Positions 1 through 6,227 of a stretch of 6,663 nt of DNA are shown here, piece after piece. This DNA is from SAR116 cluster bacterium (GTDB taxonomy: Bacteria; Pseudomonadota; Alphaproteobacteria; Puniceispirillales; Puniceispirillaceae). The translations under genes and the position numbers were made by a program. The notes below the pieces were generated by a model, which saw only the letters and a program-made list of their open reading frames with translations, made no database searches and was not told the DNA's origin. Location of the stretch: NCBI GenBank assembly GCA_002683535.1, contig NYTO01000005.1, forward strand, positions 21,834-28,496. The letters run 5' to 3'. Position 1 is the stretch's first letter, and each line of letters opens with the position of its first letter.

Positions 1-248
1 TGGCTGGCATCGATCGTGATGCTGAAAGCTTCCTTGATTGTGTGCTGAAAGGTGTGTTCACCGTGCCGGGTGACGGGATGATCGATTATGACGATATCAT
101 GAAGCGTCTCTTTGATACCGGCTATGAGGGCTGGGTGATCATTGAGGCGGAGCAGGACCCGGCGCTGGCCAACCCGCTGGAATATGCGAAGATGGGATAT
201 GGCAAGCTGCATCAGGCATTGCATGACGCTGGCTATAGTCTTGCCTGA
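1..248 (+). CDS. iolE: IolE, inosose dehydratase (C-terminal part only)
   Basis: This is the last 81 codons of a gene that begins before the window; the reading frame starts at base 3 and stops with TGA at 246-248. The family removes water from scyllo-inosose (2-keto-myo-inositol) to give 3D-trihydroxycyclohexane-1,2-dione, an early cytoplasmic step of inositol breakdown. It has a xylose-isomerase-like TIM barrel and a divalent metal. The visible stretch carries the family's typical C-terminal phrases: [16 protein letters not shown], then [14 protein letters not shown] and [11 protein letters not shown]. The Glu in EAEQDP is expected to be the last metal ligand, by family knowledge. The stop overlaps the ATG of the next gene by one base (TGATG), so translation is probably coupled. 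The downstream kinase, isomerase and aldolase of the same pathway support the call. A GTG at 42-44 is internal, not the start. Confidence 0.9.
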   Translation, partial: AGIDRDAESFLDCVLKGVFTVPGDGMIDYDDIMKRLFDTGYEGWVIIEAEQDPALANPLEYAKMGYGKLHQALHDAGYSLA

Positions 249-1243
249 TGTCAGACCACTCTTCCATGTCTGATCATTTTTCAAGCTGCATGGCAGGCCG
301 CGCCGTGCTGGTTGTCGGACGGGCGGGTATGGATCTGTACCCAGTTCCAGATGGCACCCGCATCGAGGATGCCGAGGAACTGGTAACCGATGTTGGCGGG
401 TCGGCTGGCAATATTGCGGTGGCGCTTGCCAAACAGCAAAGCCGGGTGATGCTGCTGGCGGCGCTGTCGGATGACGGGATCGGACGTTTTGTTGCGCGCA
501 AACTTGCTGCATATGGGGTCGATACTGGATTATGCCAGCGCACCAGCGGGCTGGAGCGCACATCACTTGCCGTTGCCGAAAGCACGACAGATCGCCCCAA
601 TGTGGTGATCTATCGCAATGATGCTGCTGATCTGGCAATCACAGCTGACCATGCGGATGCTGTTGATCTGCAGGCCACAGGCGCCATCATCATCACCGGA
701 ACCGCGCTGTCGCGGGAACCGTCGCGTACAGCCTGCCAGCGGCTGCTGGAACGGGCAAAGCAGGCAGATTGTCTGGTGATCCTTGATCTGGATTACAGGC
801 CGCAGGCCTGGCAGTCAGCGGATGAGGCGCGCACGATTTTGCTGGCAGCGGCGCGGCAGGTCGATATGCCGGTCGGCAATGATGAAGAATTCGACCTGAT
901 TGCAGGCGGTGATGGTGGTCATGATCTGGCTGTTCAGCTTGCCGGCAGCGGCGGCCTTGTTCTGTACAAGATGGGCGAGGGTGGATGTGATATTCTGCAG
1001 GCGTCGTCGTCGACGCATATTGGCATCTTTCGGGTGACGCCGCTGAAACCCTTTGGATCAGGCGATGCGTTTCTTGGTACGCTGGCCGCTGCACTTGCTG
1101 CCGGCGTTGATATCGAGGCGGCAGTCACCCGCGGTGCGGCGGCGGCAGCAATCACCGTGTCGCGCCGGGGATGTGCCAGTGCCATACCGGATGCTGGCGA
1201 AATCGACATGTTTATGAAGACAACGCCAATGGCATCGCACTGA
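248..1243 (+). CDS. iolC: IolC, 5-dehydro-2-deoxygluconokinase (PfkB family)
   Basis: This 331-residue PfkB/ribokinase-family sugar kinase is expected to phosphorylate 5-dehydro-2-deoxy-D-gluconate (DKG) with ATP to give DKG 6-phosphate, in the cytoplasm. Visible marks are the N-terminal glycine-rich substrate motif GGSAGNIAVALAKQ (50-63), DLDYRP (180-185), VGNDEEF (209-215), KMGEGG (241-246) and the nucleotide/anion-hole motif FGSGDAF (269-275), with Asp273 as the likely catalytic base. The near-C-terminal RRGCASAIP (306-313 region) resembles IolC rather than other PfkB kinases. Length is that of a stand-alone IolC; there is no C-terminal DUF2090 extension as found in longer fused IolC proteins, which fits a separate aldolase gene two genes downstream. 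ATG 248 was chosen because it overlaps the iolE stop. No good Shine-Dalgarno precedes it, and ATG 266 and ATG 290 are possible alternatives. The N-terminus reads [12 protein letters not shown], a short tandem repeat. The specific substrate is assigned mainly from context. Confidence 0.9.
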   Translation: MSDHSSMSDHFSSCMAGRAVLVVGRAGMDLYPVPDGTRIEDAEELVTDVGGSAGNIAVALAKQQSRVMLLAALSDDGIGRFVARKLAAYGVDTGLCQRTSGLERTSLAVAESTTDRPNVVIYRNDAADLAITADHADAVDLQATGAIIITGTALSREPSRTACQRLLERAKQADCLVILDLDYRPQAWQSADEARTILLAAARQVDMPVGNDEEFDLIAGGDGGHDLAVQLAGSGGLVLYKMGEGGCDILQASSSTHIGIFRVTPLKPFGSGDAFLGTLAAALAAGVDIEAAVTRGAAAAAITVSRRGCASAIPDAGEIDMFMKTTPMASH

Positions 1244-1245
1244 AC

Positions 1246-1250
1246 GGAGA
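1246..1250 (+). promoter_or_regulatory. Shine-Dalgarno of iolB
   Basis: GGAGA lies just after the iolC stop, 7 nt before ATG 1258. It fixes the iolB start at 1258 rather than at an upstream in-frame ATG (1171) that lies inside iolC. Confidence 0.75.
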
Positions 1251-1257
1251 CCGGCCT

Positions 1258-2094
1258 ATGCATATCGCTCCTTATGACAATCAGAACAAAGCCATTGTTG
1301 ATGTCGAAGACGCCACGGTTCCGCTGAATTACTTCAATATCGTCAAGCTGAAGCGGGGGCAGGCGTTTGAATATCAGGTGCCGGGATACGAGACATGCAT
1401 TGTGCCGGCCACCGGCAGCGTCGATGTCGAGGTTGAGGGGATGACATTCGCCAGACTTGGCAATCGCGGGGCTGATGTCTGGGACGGCGAGCCGGAAGGC
1501 GTATATGTGCCGGTTGGCGCAAAGGTCACGATCACCTGCGTGTCGGATGAAACTGAAACATTCATCGCCGGGGCAAAATACGACAAGGTTCTGGAACCGT
1601 TCGATGTGCGGGAACATGATCTGGTGCAATATGGGTCTGACGACACCAAGACGCATCGCAAGATCAAACATATCCTTGGCCAGAAACAGCATGACAAGGT
1701 GGGTCGACTGCTGGTCAGCGAGCTGTTCACCGTCGGGGCTGGTGGCTGGTCCGGGTTTCCTAGCCACAAGCATGATACAAACCGCCTGCCAGACGAAAGC
1801 CGGCATGACGAGACCTACAATTTTCGCTTCAGGCCGAATTGGGGGTCCGGGTTGCAGATGCTGCAGCGCGAGGATGGCGCACCGGGCGATGCCTATCATA
1901 TCGTCGACGGGTCAACGATCTGTATTGACAACGGATATCACCCATGCTGCGTCCTGCCGGGCTATGAGATGTATTATTTTACTATCCTTGGCGGGTTGAC
2001 GCAGCGCTCGCTGGTGCAGTTCTTCCAGCCGACGCATGCCTATCAGATTGAGACAATTCCCGGCATCAAGGACATGATTGCGAAATTCAAATGA
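1258..2094 (+). CDS. iolB: IolB, 5-deoxy-glucuronate isomerase
   Basis: This 278-residue double-cupin protein is expected to isomerise 5-deoxy-D-glucuronate to 5-dehydro-2-deoxy-D-gluconate, the substrate of the kinase encoded just upstream. The C-terminal cupin shows the family's metal-binding pattern: WSGFPSHKHD (164-173) with His170 and His172, DETYNFRF (184-191) with Glu185, and NGYHPCCVLPGYEMYYF (225-241) with His228. These four residues are the likely metal ligands, by comparison with the KduI/IolB family. Length matches the usual size of about 270 residues. The start is ATG 1258, which has a good ribosome site and gives an ordinary N-terminus (MHIAPYDNQ); an in-frame extension to 1171 would overlap iolC by 73 nt and adds Cys-rich sequence unlike the family. 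The gene begins 14 nt after iolC and its stop overlaps the next start (ATGA), so all four genes are probably on one transcript. Confidence 0.93.
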   Translation: MHIAPYDNQNKAIVDVEDATVPLNYFNIVKLKRGQAFEYQVPGYETCIVPATGSVDVEVEGMTFARLGNRGADVWDGEPEGVYVPVGAKVTITCVSDETETFIAGAKYDKVLEPFDVREHDLVQYGSDDTKTHRKIKHILGQKQHDKVGRLLVSELFTVGAGGWSGFPSHKHDTNRLPDESRHDETYNFRFRPNWGSGLQMLQREDGAPGDAYHIVDGSTICIDNGYHPCCVLPGYEMYYFTILGGLTQRSLVQFFQPTHAYQIETIPGIKDMIAKFK

Positions 2095-2924
2095 GCCTTG
2101 TAACCCTGTCCGATGTTCTGCAACCGGCGCTGTCCGGTGGCTATGCGGTGGCTGGGCTTGTGGCCCTTGGCTGGGAGGATATGCGGGCCTATGTTGCGGC
2201 TGCCGAGGCTGAGAATGTCCCGGTGATCCTGCAAGCCGGCCCCGCCTGCCGCGCGCATACCCCGCTGCCTGTTCTTGGCAAGATGTTTCTTTATCTGGCC
2301 GAGGCGGCAACGGTACCTGTCGTGGCGCATCTTGATCACGGCTACACGATCGATGAATGCCGGATGGCGCTTGATAGCGGTTTTCCCTCGCTGATGTATG
2401 ACGGATCGCGCAAGCCGCTGGACCAGAATATCGACGAGACCGCGCATATCGCCGAACTGGCGCATGCAAATGGTATTTCCTGCGAGGGTGAGATCGGCTT
2501 CGTCGGTTATTCTGGCGGTGAAAGTTCGGCCGGAACGGATCCGCAGGACGCGGCCCGCTTTGCACAGGAAACGGGTGTCGATGCGATGGCGGTGTCGGTT
2601 GGCAATGTGCATCTGCAGCAAAACCGGGACGGTGGCCTGGATGTTGATCGTATTCGTGCAATCGAAGCGTTGAGCGACATACCACTGGTAATCCACGGGG
2701 GATCGGGCGTACCGGATGCGCAACGCACCGCGCTGGCCCGCGAATCCGCAATCTGCAAGTTCAATATCGGCACTGAATTGCGGATGGTCTTTGGTACGGC
2801 GCTTCGTGAGGCCGTGAACAGCGACCCTGACCGGTTTGACCGTGTACAGATTCTGAAAGAAACCCATGACCCGCTGGTCACTGCCGCGCGGCGGGTTCTG
2901 CGTGGATTGAAACCGCTTGGTTAA
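2091..2924 (+). CDS. iolJ: Class II aldolase, IolJ type (5-dehydro-2-deoxyphosphogluconate aldolase)
   Basis: This 277-residue zinc-dependent class II aldolase belongs to the fructose-bisphosphate/tagatose-bisphosphate aldolase family. In this operon it probably cleaves DKG 6-phosphate to dihydroxyacetone phosphate and malonate semialdehyde. Motifs in order: AHLDHG (79-84) with likely catalytic Asp82 and zinc ligand His83; CEGEIG (131-136); GNVH (171-174) with zinc ligand His174; IHGGSG (201-206) with zinc ligand His202 and the phosphate-binding glycines; and KFNIGTELR (223-231), which closes the active site. Length is typical of the GatY/FbaA-like subgroup. The ATG overlaps the iolB stop by 4 nt (ATGA) and has no evident ribosome site, so it is likely translated by coupling. 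The family fold and catalytic residues are clear. The substrate is inferred from the iol context, since close relatives act on fructose or tagatose bisphosphate. Confidence 0.85.
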   Translation: MSLVTLSDVLQPALSGGYAVAGLVALGWEDMRAYVAAAEAENVPVILQAGPACRAHTPLPVLGKMFLYLAEAATVPVVAHLDHGYTIDECRMALDSGFPSLMYDGSRKPLDQNIDETAHIAELAHANGISCEGEIGFVGYSGGESSAGTDPQDAARFAQETGVDAMAVSVGNVHLQQNRDGGLDVDRIRAIEALSDIPLVIHGGSGVPDAQRTALARESAICKFNIGTELRMVFGTALREAVNSDPDRFDRVQILKETHDPLVTAARRVLRGLKPLG

Positions 2925-2928
2925 TCAG

Positions 2929-2938
2929 GAAGGGAGAA
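2929..2938 (+). other. Orphan Shine-Dalgarno-like run after the iol genes
   Basis: AGGAAGGGAG sits 5 nt after the aldolase stop codon, where the ribosome site of a further tightly packed gene would be expected. No start codon follows at a usable distance: the first ATG is at 2965, 26 nt later, and opens only an unconvincing 57-codon frame. GC falls sharply immediately afterwards. It may be the remnant of a lost downstream iol gene, or chance. Confidence 0.35.
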
Positions 2939-3084
2939 TCGATTTTCGTATCTGAAATCTTGAAATGTACAAACTCTGTAATCAAAGTGCCTTACATCTA
3001 AAGCTTTCGACCACTAGGCCTTCAATCACTATTTTGTTGAATAGTACAAATATTGGATCGATGGATCATTCACTGACTTTTTTC
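2939..3084. other. AT-rich gap between convergent aldolase and MarR genes
   Basis: No gene is supported here. By hand count, bases 2941-3000 are 19/60 G+C, against 38/60 for 2101-2160 in the aldolase gene. The only terminator-like element is very weak: ACTGA (3072-3076) pairs with TCAGT (3089-3093) across a 12-nt loop, followed on the + strand by a run of T. I see no strong hairpin to end either converging transcript. Confidence 0.5.
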
Positions 3085-3558
3085 CTATTCAGTTTTTGTG
3101 GGTGCAGAGGCGGCAGCCAGCAATTTGTTAAGTGTTGAAACGAAAACATGCTTCTCCTCCGGCGTAAGTGCTGCGTCAATGTGGCTGAAATAATTTGCTA
3201 TAGACGGCAGTGCGGCAGCAACGGCCTGTTGTCCTGCCTTACTCAACTTGAAGTTTCGTGCGCGTCGGTCCTCACCGTTATATTGTGAATCTACGATTCC
3301 CTTGCGCTTTAATGCAGCAAGAATACGGCTGGTCTGTGCTTGGTCTCCTCCTGTGTATTCAACCAACATTTTTTGTGTTGCAGTACCAAAGAAATGGATG
3401 CCCGAAACAACTCGCCATTCAACAACATTTAAGTCTGTAACTGAAGAGAACTTGATTGCAGTATTTTTAGTGAGAAGGGTACTCGTTCTGTGAATAACTT
3501 TGACAATGAAGCTTGAACTCGTGGGAAGAAATTCGCTGTCGATATTTTGAAATTTCAA
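3085..3558 (-). CDS. MarR-family transcriptional regulator, non-ATG start
   Basis: This is a small winged helix-turn-helix protein of the MarR type, expected to act as a dimeric, ligand-responsive repressor. Numbered from the chosen start (157 residues), the pattern is an N-terminal dimerisation helix (about 13-32), the DLNVVEWRVV helix (42-51), the recognition region QAQTSRILAALKRKGIV (73-89), the basic wing DRRARNFKLSKAG (97-109) and a C-terminal dimerisation helix. There is no in-frame ATG before the DNA-binding domain. Candidate starts are TTG 3603, GTG 3588 and TTG 3558. TTG 3558 is preferred because AAGGCG lies 7 nt upstream and it gives a normal MarR N-terminus; TTG 3603 would give 172 residues, has no ribosome site and sits inside an inverted repeat. 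The gene is divergent from the GST/GMC genes, which suggests it controls them and itself. The ligand is unknown. Confidence 0.85.
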   Translation of the reverse strand: MKFQNIDSEFLPTSSSFIVKVIHRTSTLLTKNTAIKFSSVTDLNVVEWRVVSGIHFFGTATQKMLVEYTGGDQAQTSRILAALKRKGIVDSQYNGEDRRARNFKLSKAGQQAVAAALPSIANYFSHIDAALTPEEKHVFVSTLNKLLAAASAPTKTE

Positions 3559-3593
3559 CGGTTTTCGCCTTTTTTTGAAGACTGACACGATTT

Positions 3594-3611
3594 TATATGT
3601 CAATACATATA
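3594..3611. promoter_or_regulatory. Candidate MarR operator (18-bp inverted repeat)
   Basis: TATATGT-CAAT-ACATATA is a perfect inverted repeat with 7-bp arms and a 4-nt centre. Its size, AT-richness and place just upstream of the likely MarR start fit the palindromic operators used by MarR proteins for autoregulation. Binding is inferred, not shown. It overlaps the alternative start TTG 3603-3601, which argues against that start. Confidence 0.5.
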
Positions 3612-3690
3612 TGATAAAACATTTTAATCAGCTATATTTCAAAATTAAGCCGCTGACACGGTAAAAAAATAAAGACAATTACATTTCTAC

Positions 3691-3704
3691 TTCAAATGTT
3701 TGAA
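3691..3704. promoter_or_regulatory. Second inverted repeat in the divergent promoter region
   Basis: TTCAAA-TG-TTTGAA is a perfect 6+2+6 inverted repeat about 125 nt upstream of the GST start. Its sequence differs from the repeat at 3594-3611, so it may bind another protein or be chance in an AT-rich region. No convincing sigma-70 promoter could be fixed for either gene; TTGAAA at 3700-3705 lacks a well-spaced -10 box. Confidence 0.3.
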
Positions 3705-3748
3705 ACAGCTAAATGGTTGGGCGGTTATAGGCTCGTGGAAGATATCAA

Positions 3749-3838
3749 ATGGAAATCAGTTATGAATGCCGAGTTATTCAAATAAGTAGGCCAGAGTACC
3801 AAATCAATTTAAAGGGAGGATCAAAGCGTGCCAATTAG
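3749..3838 (+). CDS. Possible 29-residue leader ORF overlapping the GST start
   Basis: ATG 3749 to TAG 3838 encodes 29 residues, beginning MEISYECRVIQISRPEY. It has its own ribosome-site-like GGAAGA (3737-3742) with 6 to 7 nt spacing, and an in-frame stop lies just upstream (3728-3730). Its 3' end runs through the ribosome site of the GST gene and overlaps the GST start by 11 nt in another frame, so its translation could couple to or modulate GST expression. No homology is recognised, and an open frame this short can arise by chance. Confidence 0.25.
   Translation: MEISYECRVIQISRPEYQINLKGGSKRAN
3811..3820 (+). promoter_or_regulatory. Strong Shine-Dalgarno deciding a GTG start
   Basis: AAAGGGAGGA lies 7 nt before GTG 3828. 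It is the best ribosome site in the window and supports GTG 3828 over the internal ATG 3867, which has none. Confidence 0.8.
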
Positions 3839-4586
3839 AAAGACTGATGATCCCAGAATATTGAATATGAAGGGGCTTAATCTATTCCACAACTCCTATT
3901 CCAATTGTTCCATGAGGATCCGGCTATTCCTGGAAGAAAAGGGCATAACTTGGATTGATAAACATATCCTTTTGCGGAAGCAGGAAAACCTAACAGCCGA
4001 TTATTTTGCTATTCACCCTCAAGGCCTTGTGCCCGCTTTGGTTGATGACGGCTTGATTGTCTATGAATCGGCAGACATCCTTGAATATCTGGAAATTAAA
4101 TATCCCGAGCCTTCATTCCTTCCCAATGACCCCAGTCAAAAGGAAGAGCTAGACCAAATGCTTGAATTTACACGAAGTGGTCATTTCCCCATCATCAAGA
4201 CTTGGGCTTATGGACGTAACAACAAGCCAACCAAGACATCTGAAAGCATGAAGAAGCTTGAGGTGTTGCAAAAGGACAAGGCAATTATTGAATTTCATCG
4301 GGAAACACTAGCCGAAGGCGGTATTCCTGAAGAAAAAATCATCGTTGCAGAAAATACGCTTAAAGCCATGTTTGCGGATCTGGACCAACGATTGGAGAGG
4401 CATGCGTGGATTTTGGGGGATAAGATGACACTGGCTGATATCGCTTGGATACCCCAGTATGCACTTTTCCAGAGAAATAACTTTCCGTTTGATCCTTATC
4501 CAAACTTCATGGCTTACGTGAAGAGGTGGCAGGCACGACCAGCTTATATTAGGGCGATTGGCGAGCATATGCCCGGCTCGATGTGA
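3828..4586 (+). CDS. Glutathione S-transferase family protein
   Basis: This 252-residue cytosolic GST-like protein has an N-terminal thioredoxin-like domain and an all-helical C-terminal domain. The N-domain starts at LNLFHNSYSNCSMRIRLFLE (17-36), where Ser25, Cys27 or Ser28 could be the thiol-activating residue. HPQGLVPALVDDG (63-75) holds the cis-Pro (Pro69) loop, and YESADILEYLE (79-89) holds the Glu80-Ser81 pair that grips the glutathione gamma-glutamyl part. The C-domain carries the helix N-cap box TLADI (201-205) and a terminal VKRWQARPAY. Between helices, residues about 125-175 form a charged stretch longer than in compact GSTs; beta-etherase-type (LigF-like) GSTs are of similar total size, but substrate class cannot be fixed by eye. 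Roles could include glutathione-dependent ether cleavage, dehalogenation or detoxification. GTG is the start, fixed by a strong ribosome site. The GMC gene follows after 31 nt, so the two are probably cotranscribed, and the divergent MarR gene is a likely regulator. Confidence 0.85.
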   Translation: MPIRKTDDPRILNMKGLNLFHNSYSNCSMRIRLFLEEKGITWIDKHILLRKQENLTADYFAIHPQGLVPALVDDGLIVYESADILEYLEIKYPEPSFLPNDPSQKEELDQMLEFTRSGHFPIIKTWAYGRNNKPTKTSESMKKLEVLQKDKAIIEFHRETLAEGGIPEEKIIVAENTLKAMFADLDQRLERHAWILGDKMTLADIAWIPQYALFQRNNFPFDPYPNFMAYVKRWQARPAYIRAIGEHMPGSM

Positions 4587-4606
4587 CACGCGGTAATTGC
4601 GGGGGC

Positions 4607-4610
4607 GGAG
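4607..4610 (+). promoter_or_regulatory. Shine-Dalgarno of the GMC gene
   Basis: GGAG lies 7 nt before ATG 4618. It favours that start over an in-frame TTG at 4597, which would put the ribosome site inside the coding region. Confidence 0.75.
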
Positions 4611-4617
4611 TATTTTG

Positions 4618-6210
4618 ATGAATACCTATGACGTAATTATAATCGGTGGCGGAGCAGCGGGGTGTTCCGCGGCACGGCGATTAATCGACGATGGACGTCT
4701 AAGCGTCGTGATAATTGAAGAAGGTCGGCGTGACACCAATCCCTTTATTCATATTCCAGCGACCTTCTTCAAGGTTCTTGCGTCTCGTGATGCCAAAATT
4801 GTTAAAACTGATGCTGAGCAACAACTTGGTGACCGGCAGTACGCAATTCCTCAGGGACGTGTTCTTGGTGGTGGTAGTTCTGTAAACGCGATGAACTATA
4901 TCCGCGGGCAACCCGAAGATTACGACAGCTGGGTTGCAGACGGGGCTGACGGTTGGGGATATGATGACGTTTTACCCATTTTTAAAAGACAAGAAAATAA
5001 TCAACGCCTAGCCCATAGTCCATTTCATGGTAATGCTGGCCCGCTAACAGTTTCTGATCCAGAAAAACCACACGTTCTGCATGAAGCCTTCATTGATGCT
5101 GCGGTTGCGGGGGGCTTGCCAAGAAATACTGACTTTAATGGCGCATCGCAGCTTGGTGTTGGATTTTATCAGACCACGACCCGCGCTAACCGGCGTGCGA
5201 GCGCGGCTCAGGCTTTTGTGCGCCCGGTCCTTAATAACCGTAACCTTGCAGTGATCACCGGGCATAAAGTGGTCCGCATAATCTGCCAAAATGGAGTTGC
5301 TACTGGAGTTCTCGTGCAAGCTCCTTCAGGTGAAAAAATATCAATTTCTGCGCGTCATGAAGTGCTGGTCGCAGCAGGTGCGCTTGCGTCTCCGCAGATC
5401 TTGCAAACATCCGGCATAGGTCCACGCTTGATTCTAGAAAAAGCAGGGGTCGAATGCCTTGTCGAATCGAATGGTGTAGGAAACAATTTTCAGGATCATA
5501 TAGCCGCATTATATACGGTGTTGATCAAGGAGCCTTTGTCGCTGTTCAATCAGGATCGCGGTTTTTCCGCCGTTCGCAATGGAATAAATTATCTCCTTTT
5601 CAAACAAGGTGTTCTGGCTTCAACAATTATCGAATCAGGTGGCTTTTTAGACACCACACATTCAGGTAAAAGGCCAGATATTCAGCTTAATGGCCAGGCC
5701 ATAGTCGCTGGGCCACCCGGCCACCCACCCATACCAGATCATGGATTTGGCGTTGGCATACAACTTAACCGTCCAAAAAGTCGCGGCTTCATTCATATCC
5801 GTACACCTGACCTGTCTGATCCCCCTATATTTTTTAGCAAACTGCTAACTGATATGGCTGACGTTGAGGTGATAAAAAGAGGGCTTAATATTGCGCGTGA
5901 TATTTTTGCAGAAGCACCTTTGCGACAGTTGACCAAATCTGTTTTTTATCCGCCTTCGGGTGACATGTCGGCCAAGTCGTTGGAAACCTACATACGAACG
6001 CATGGCAGGACGGTTTATCATCCCTGTGGCACATGCCGGATGGGACAGGATGACGTTGCTGTTGTAGATCCGACATTGGCAGTGCGCGGCGTCAGGCGAT
6101 TGCGCGTAATAGATGCGTCAGTTATGCCAAGGATTACCTCTGGCAATACCAACGCTCCCTCAATGATGATTGGAGAACGAGGTGCAGAATATTCGCTGCA
6201 GTCACTTTAG
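4618..6210 (+). CDS. GMC-family FAD-dependent alcohol dehydrogenase/oxidase
   Basis: This 530-residue flavoenzyme belongs to the glucose-methanol-choline family and oxidises an alcohol to an aldehyde or ketone with FAD. Its size and motifs resemble bacterial choline dehydrogenase (BetA) and aliphatic alcohol dehydrogenase (AlkJ). In order: the dinucleotide motif YDVIIIGGGAAGCSAARRL (4-22; GGGAAG 10-15) and IIEEG (32-36) for the FAD ribose; GMC signature 1 GRVLGGGSSVNAMNYIRG (80-97); GMC signature 2 GALASPQILQTSGIGP (254-269); NFQDH (290-294); and the C-terminal YHPCGTCRMG (467-476) with catalytic His468, then SGNTNAPS (508-515) with Asn512. All key residues are present and no break is seen. 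No signal peptide or membrane helix is evident; relatives pass electrons to quinones or oxygen. The start is ATG 4618 on ribosome-site evidence. It lies 31 nt after the GST gene and 112 nt before an alkyl sulfatase gene, so a fatty alcohol is a reasonable guess at substrate, but this is context only. Confidence 0.92.
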   Translation: MNTYDVIIIGGGAAGCSAARRLIDDGRLSVVIIEEGRRDTNPFIHIPATFFKVLASRDAKIVKTDAEQQLGDRQYAIPQGRVLGGGSSVNAMNYIRGQPEDYDSWVADGADGWGYDDVLPIFKRQENNQRLAHSPFHGNAGPLTVSDPEKPHVLHEAFIDAAVAGGLPRNTDFNGASQLGVGFYQTTTRANRRASAAQAFVRPVLNNRNLAVITGHKVVRIICQNGVATGVLVQAPSGEKISISARHEVLVAAGALASPQILQTSGIGPRLILEKAGVECLVESNGVGNNFQDHIAALYTVLIKEPLSLFNQDRGFSAVRNGINYLLFKQGVLASTIIESGGFLDTTHSGKRPDIQLNGQAIVAGPPGHPPIPDHGFGVGIQLNRPKSRGFIHIRTPDLSDPPIFFSKLLTDMADVEVIKRGLNIARDIFAEAPLRQLTKSVFYPPSGDMSAKSLETYIRTHGRTVYHPCGTCRMGQDDVAVVDPTLAVRGVRRLRVIDASVMPRITSGNTNAPSMMIGERGAEYSLQSL

Positions 6211-6227
6211 AATTTATTTTGTGCTTA

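Noticed and set aside
1171..1257. N-terminal extension of IolB to ATG 1171
   Set aside because: It would overlap iolC by 73 nt, lacks a ribosome site and adds Cys-rich residues not expected in IolB; ATG 1258 has GGAGA at good spacing.
934..1899. Long - strand open frame (321 codons) opposite iolC/iolB
   Set aside because: It spans the junction of two clear genes on the other strand, resembles no family and is low-complexity in composition. It is a shadow of GC-rich coding sequence.
2043..2867. Long - strand open frame opposite the aldolase gene
   Set aside because: It lies wholly opposite a gene with intact class II aldolase motifs and has no recognisable domain.
3072..3097. Possible terminator (ACTGA/TCAGT plus T run)
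   Set aside because: A 5-bp stem with a 12-nt loop is too weak to call as an intrinsic terminator.
2965..3138. 57-codon + strand frame after the orphan ribosome site
   Set aside because: The ribosome-like run is 26 nt from its ATG, it overlaps the 3' end of the MarR gene antisense, and the translated sequence looks random.
4597..4617. TTG start extending the GMC protein by 7 residues
   Set aside because: The ribosome site GGAG (4607-4610) lies inside this extension, and ATG 4618 places the FAD motif at the usual distance from the N-terminus.
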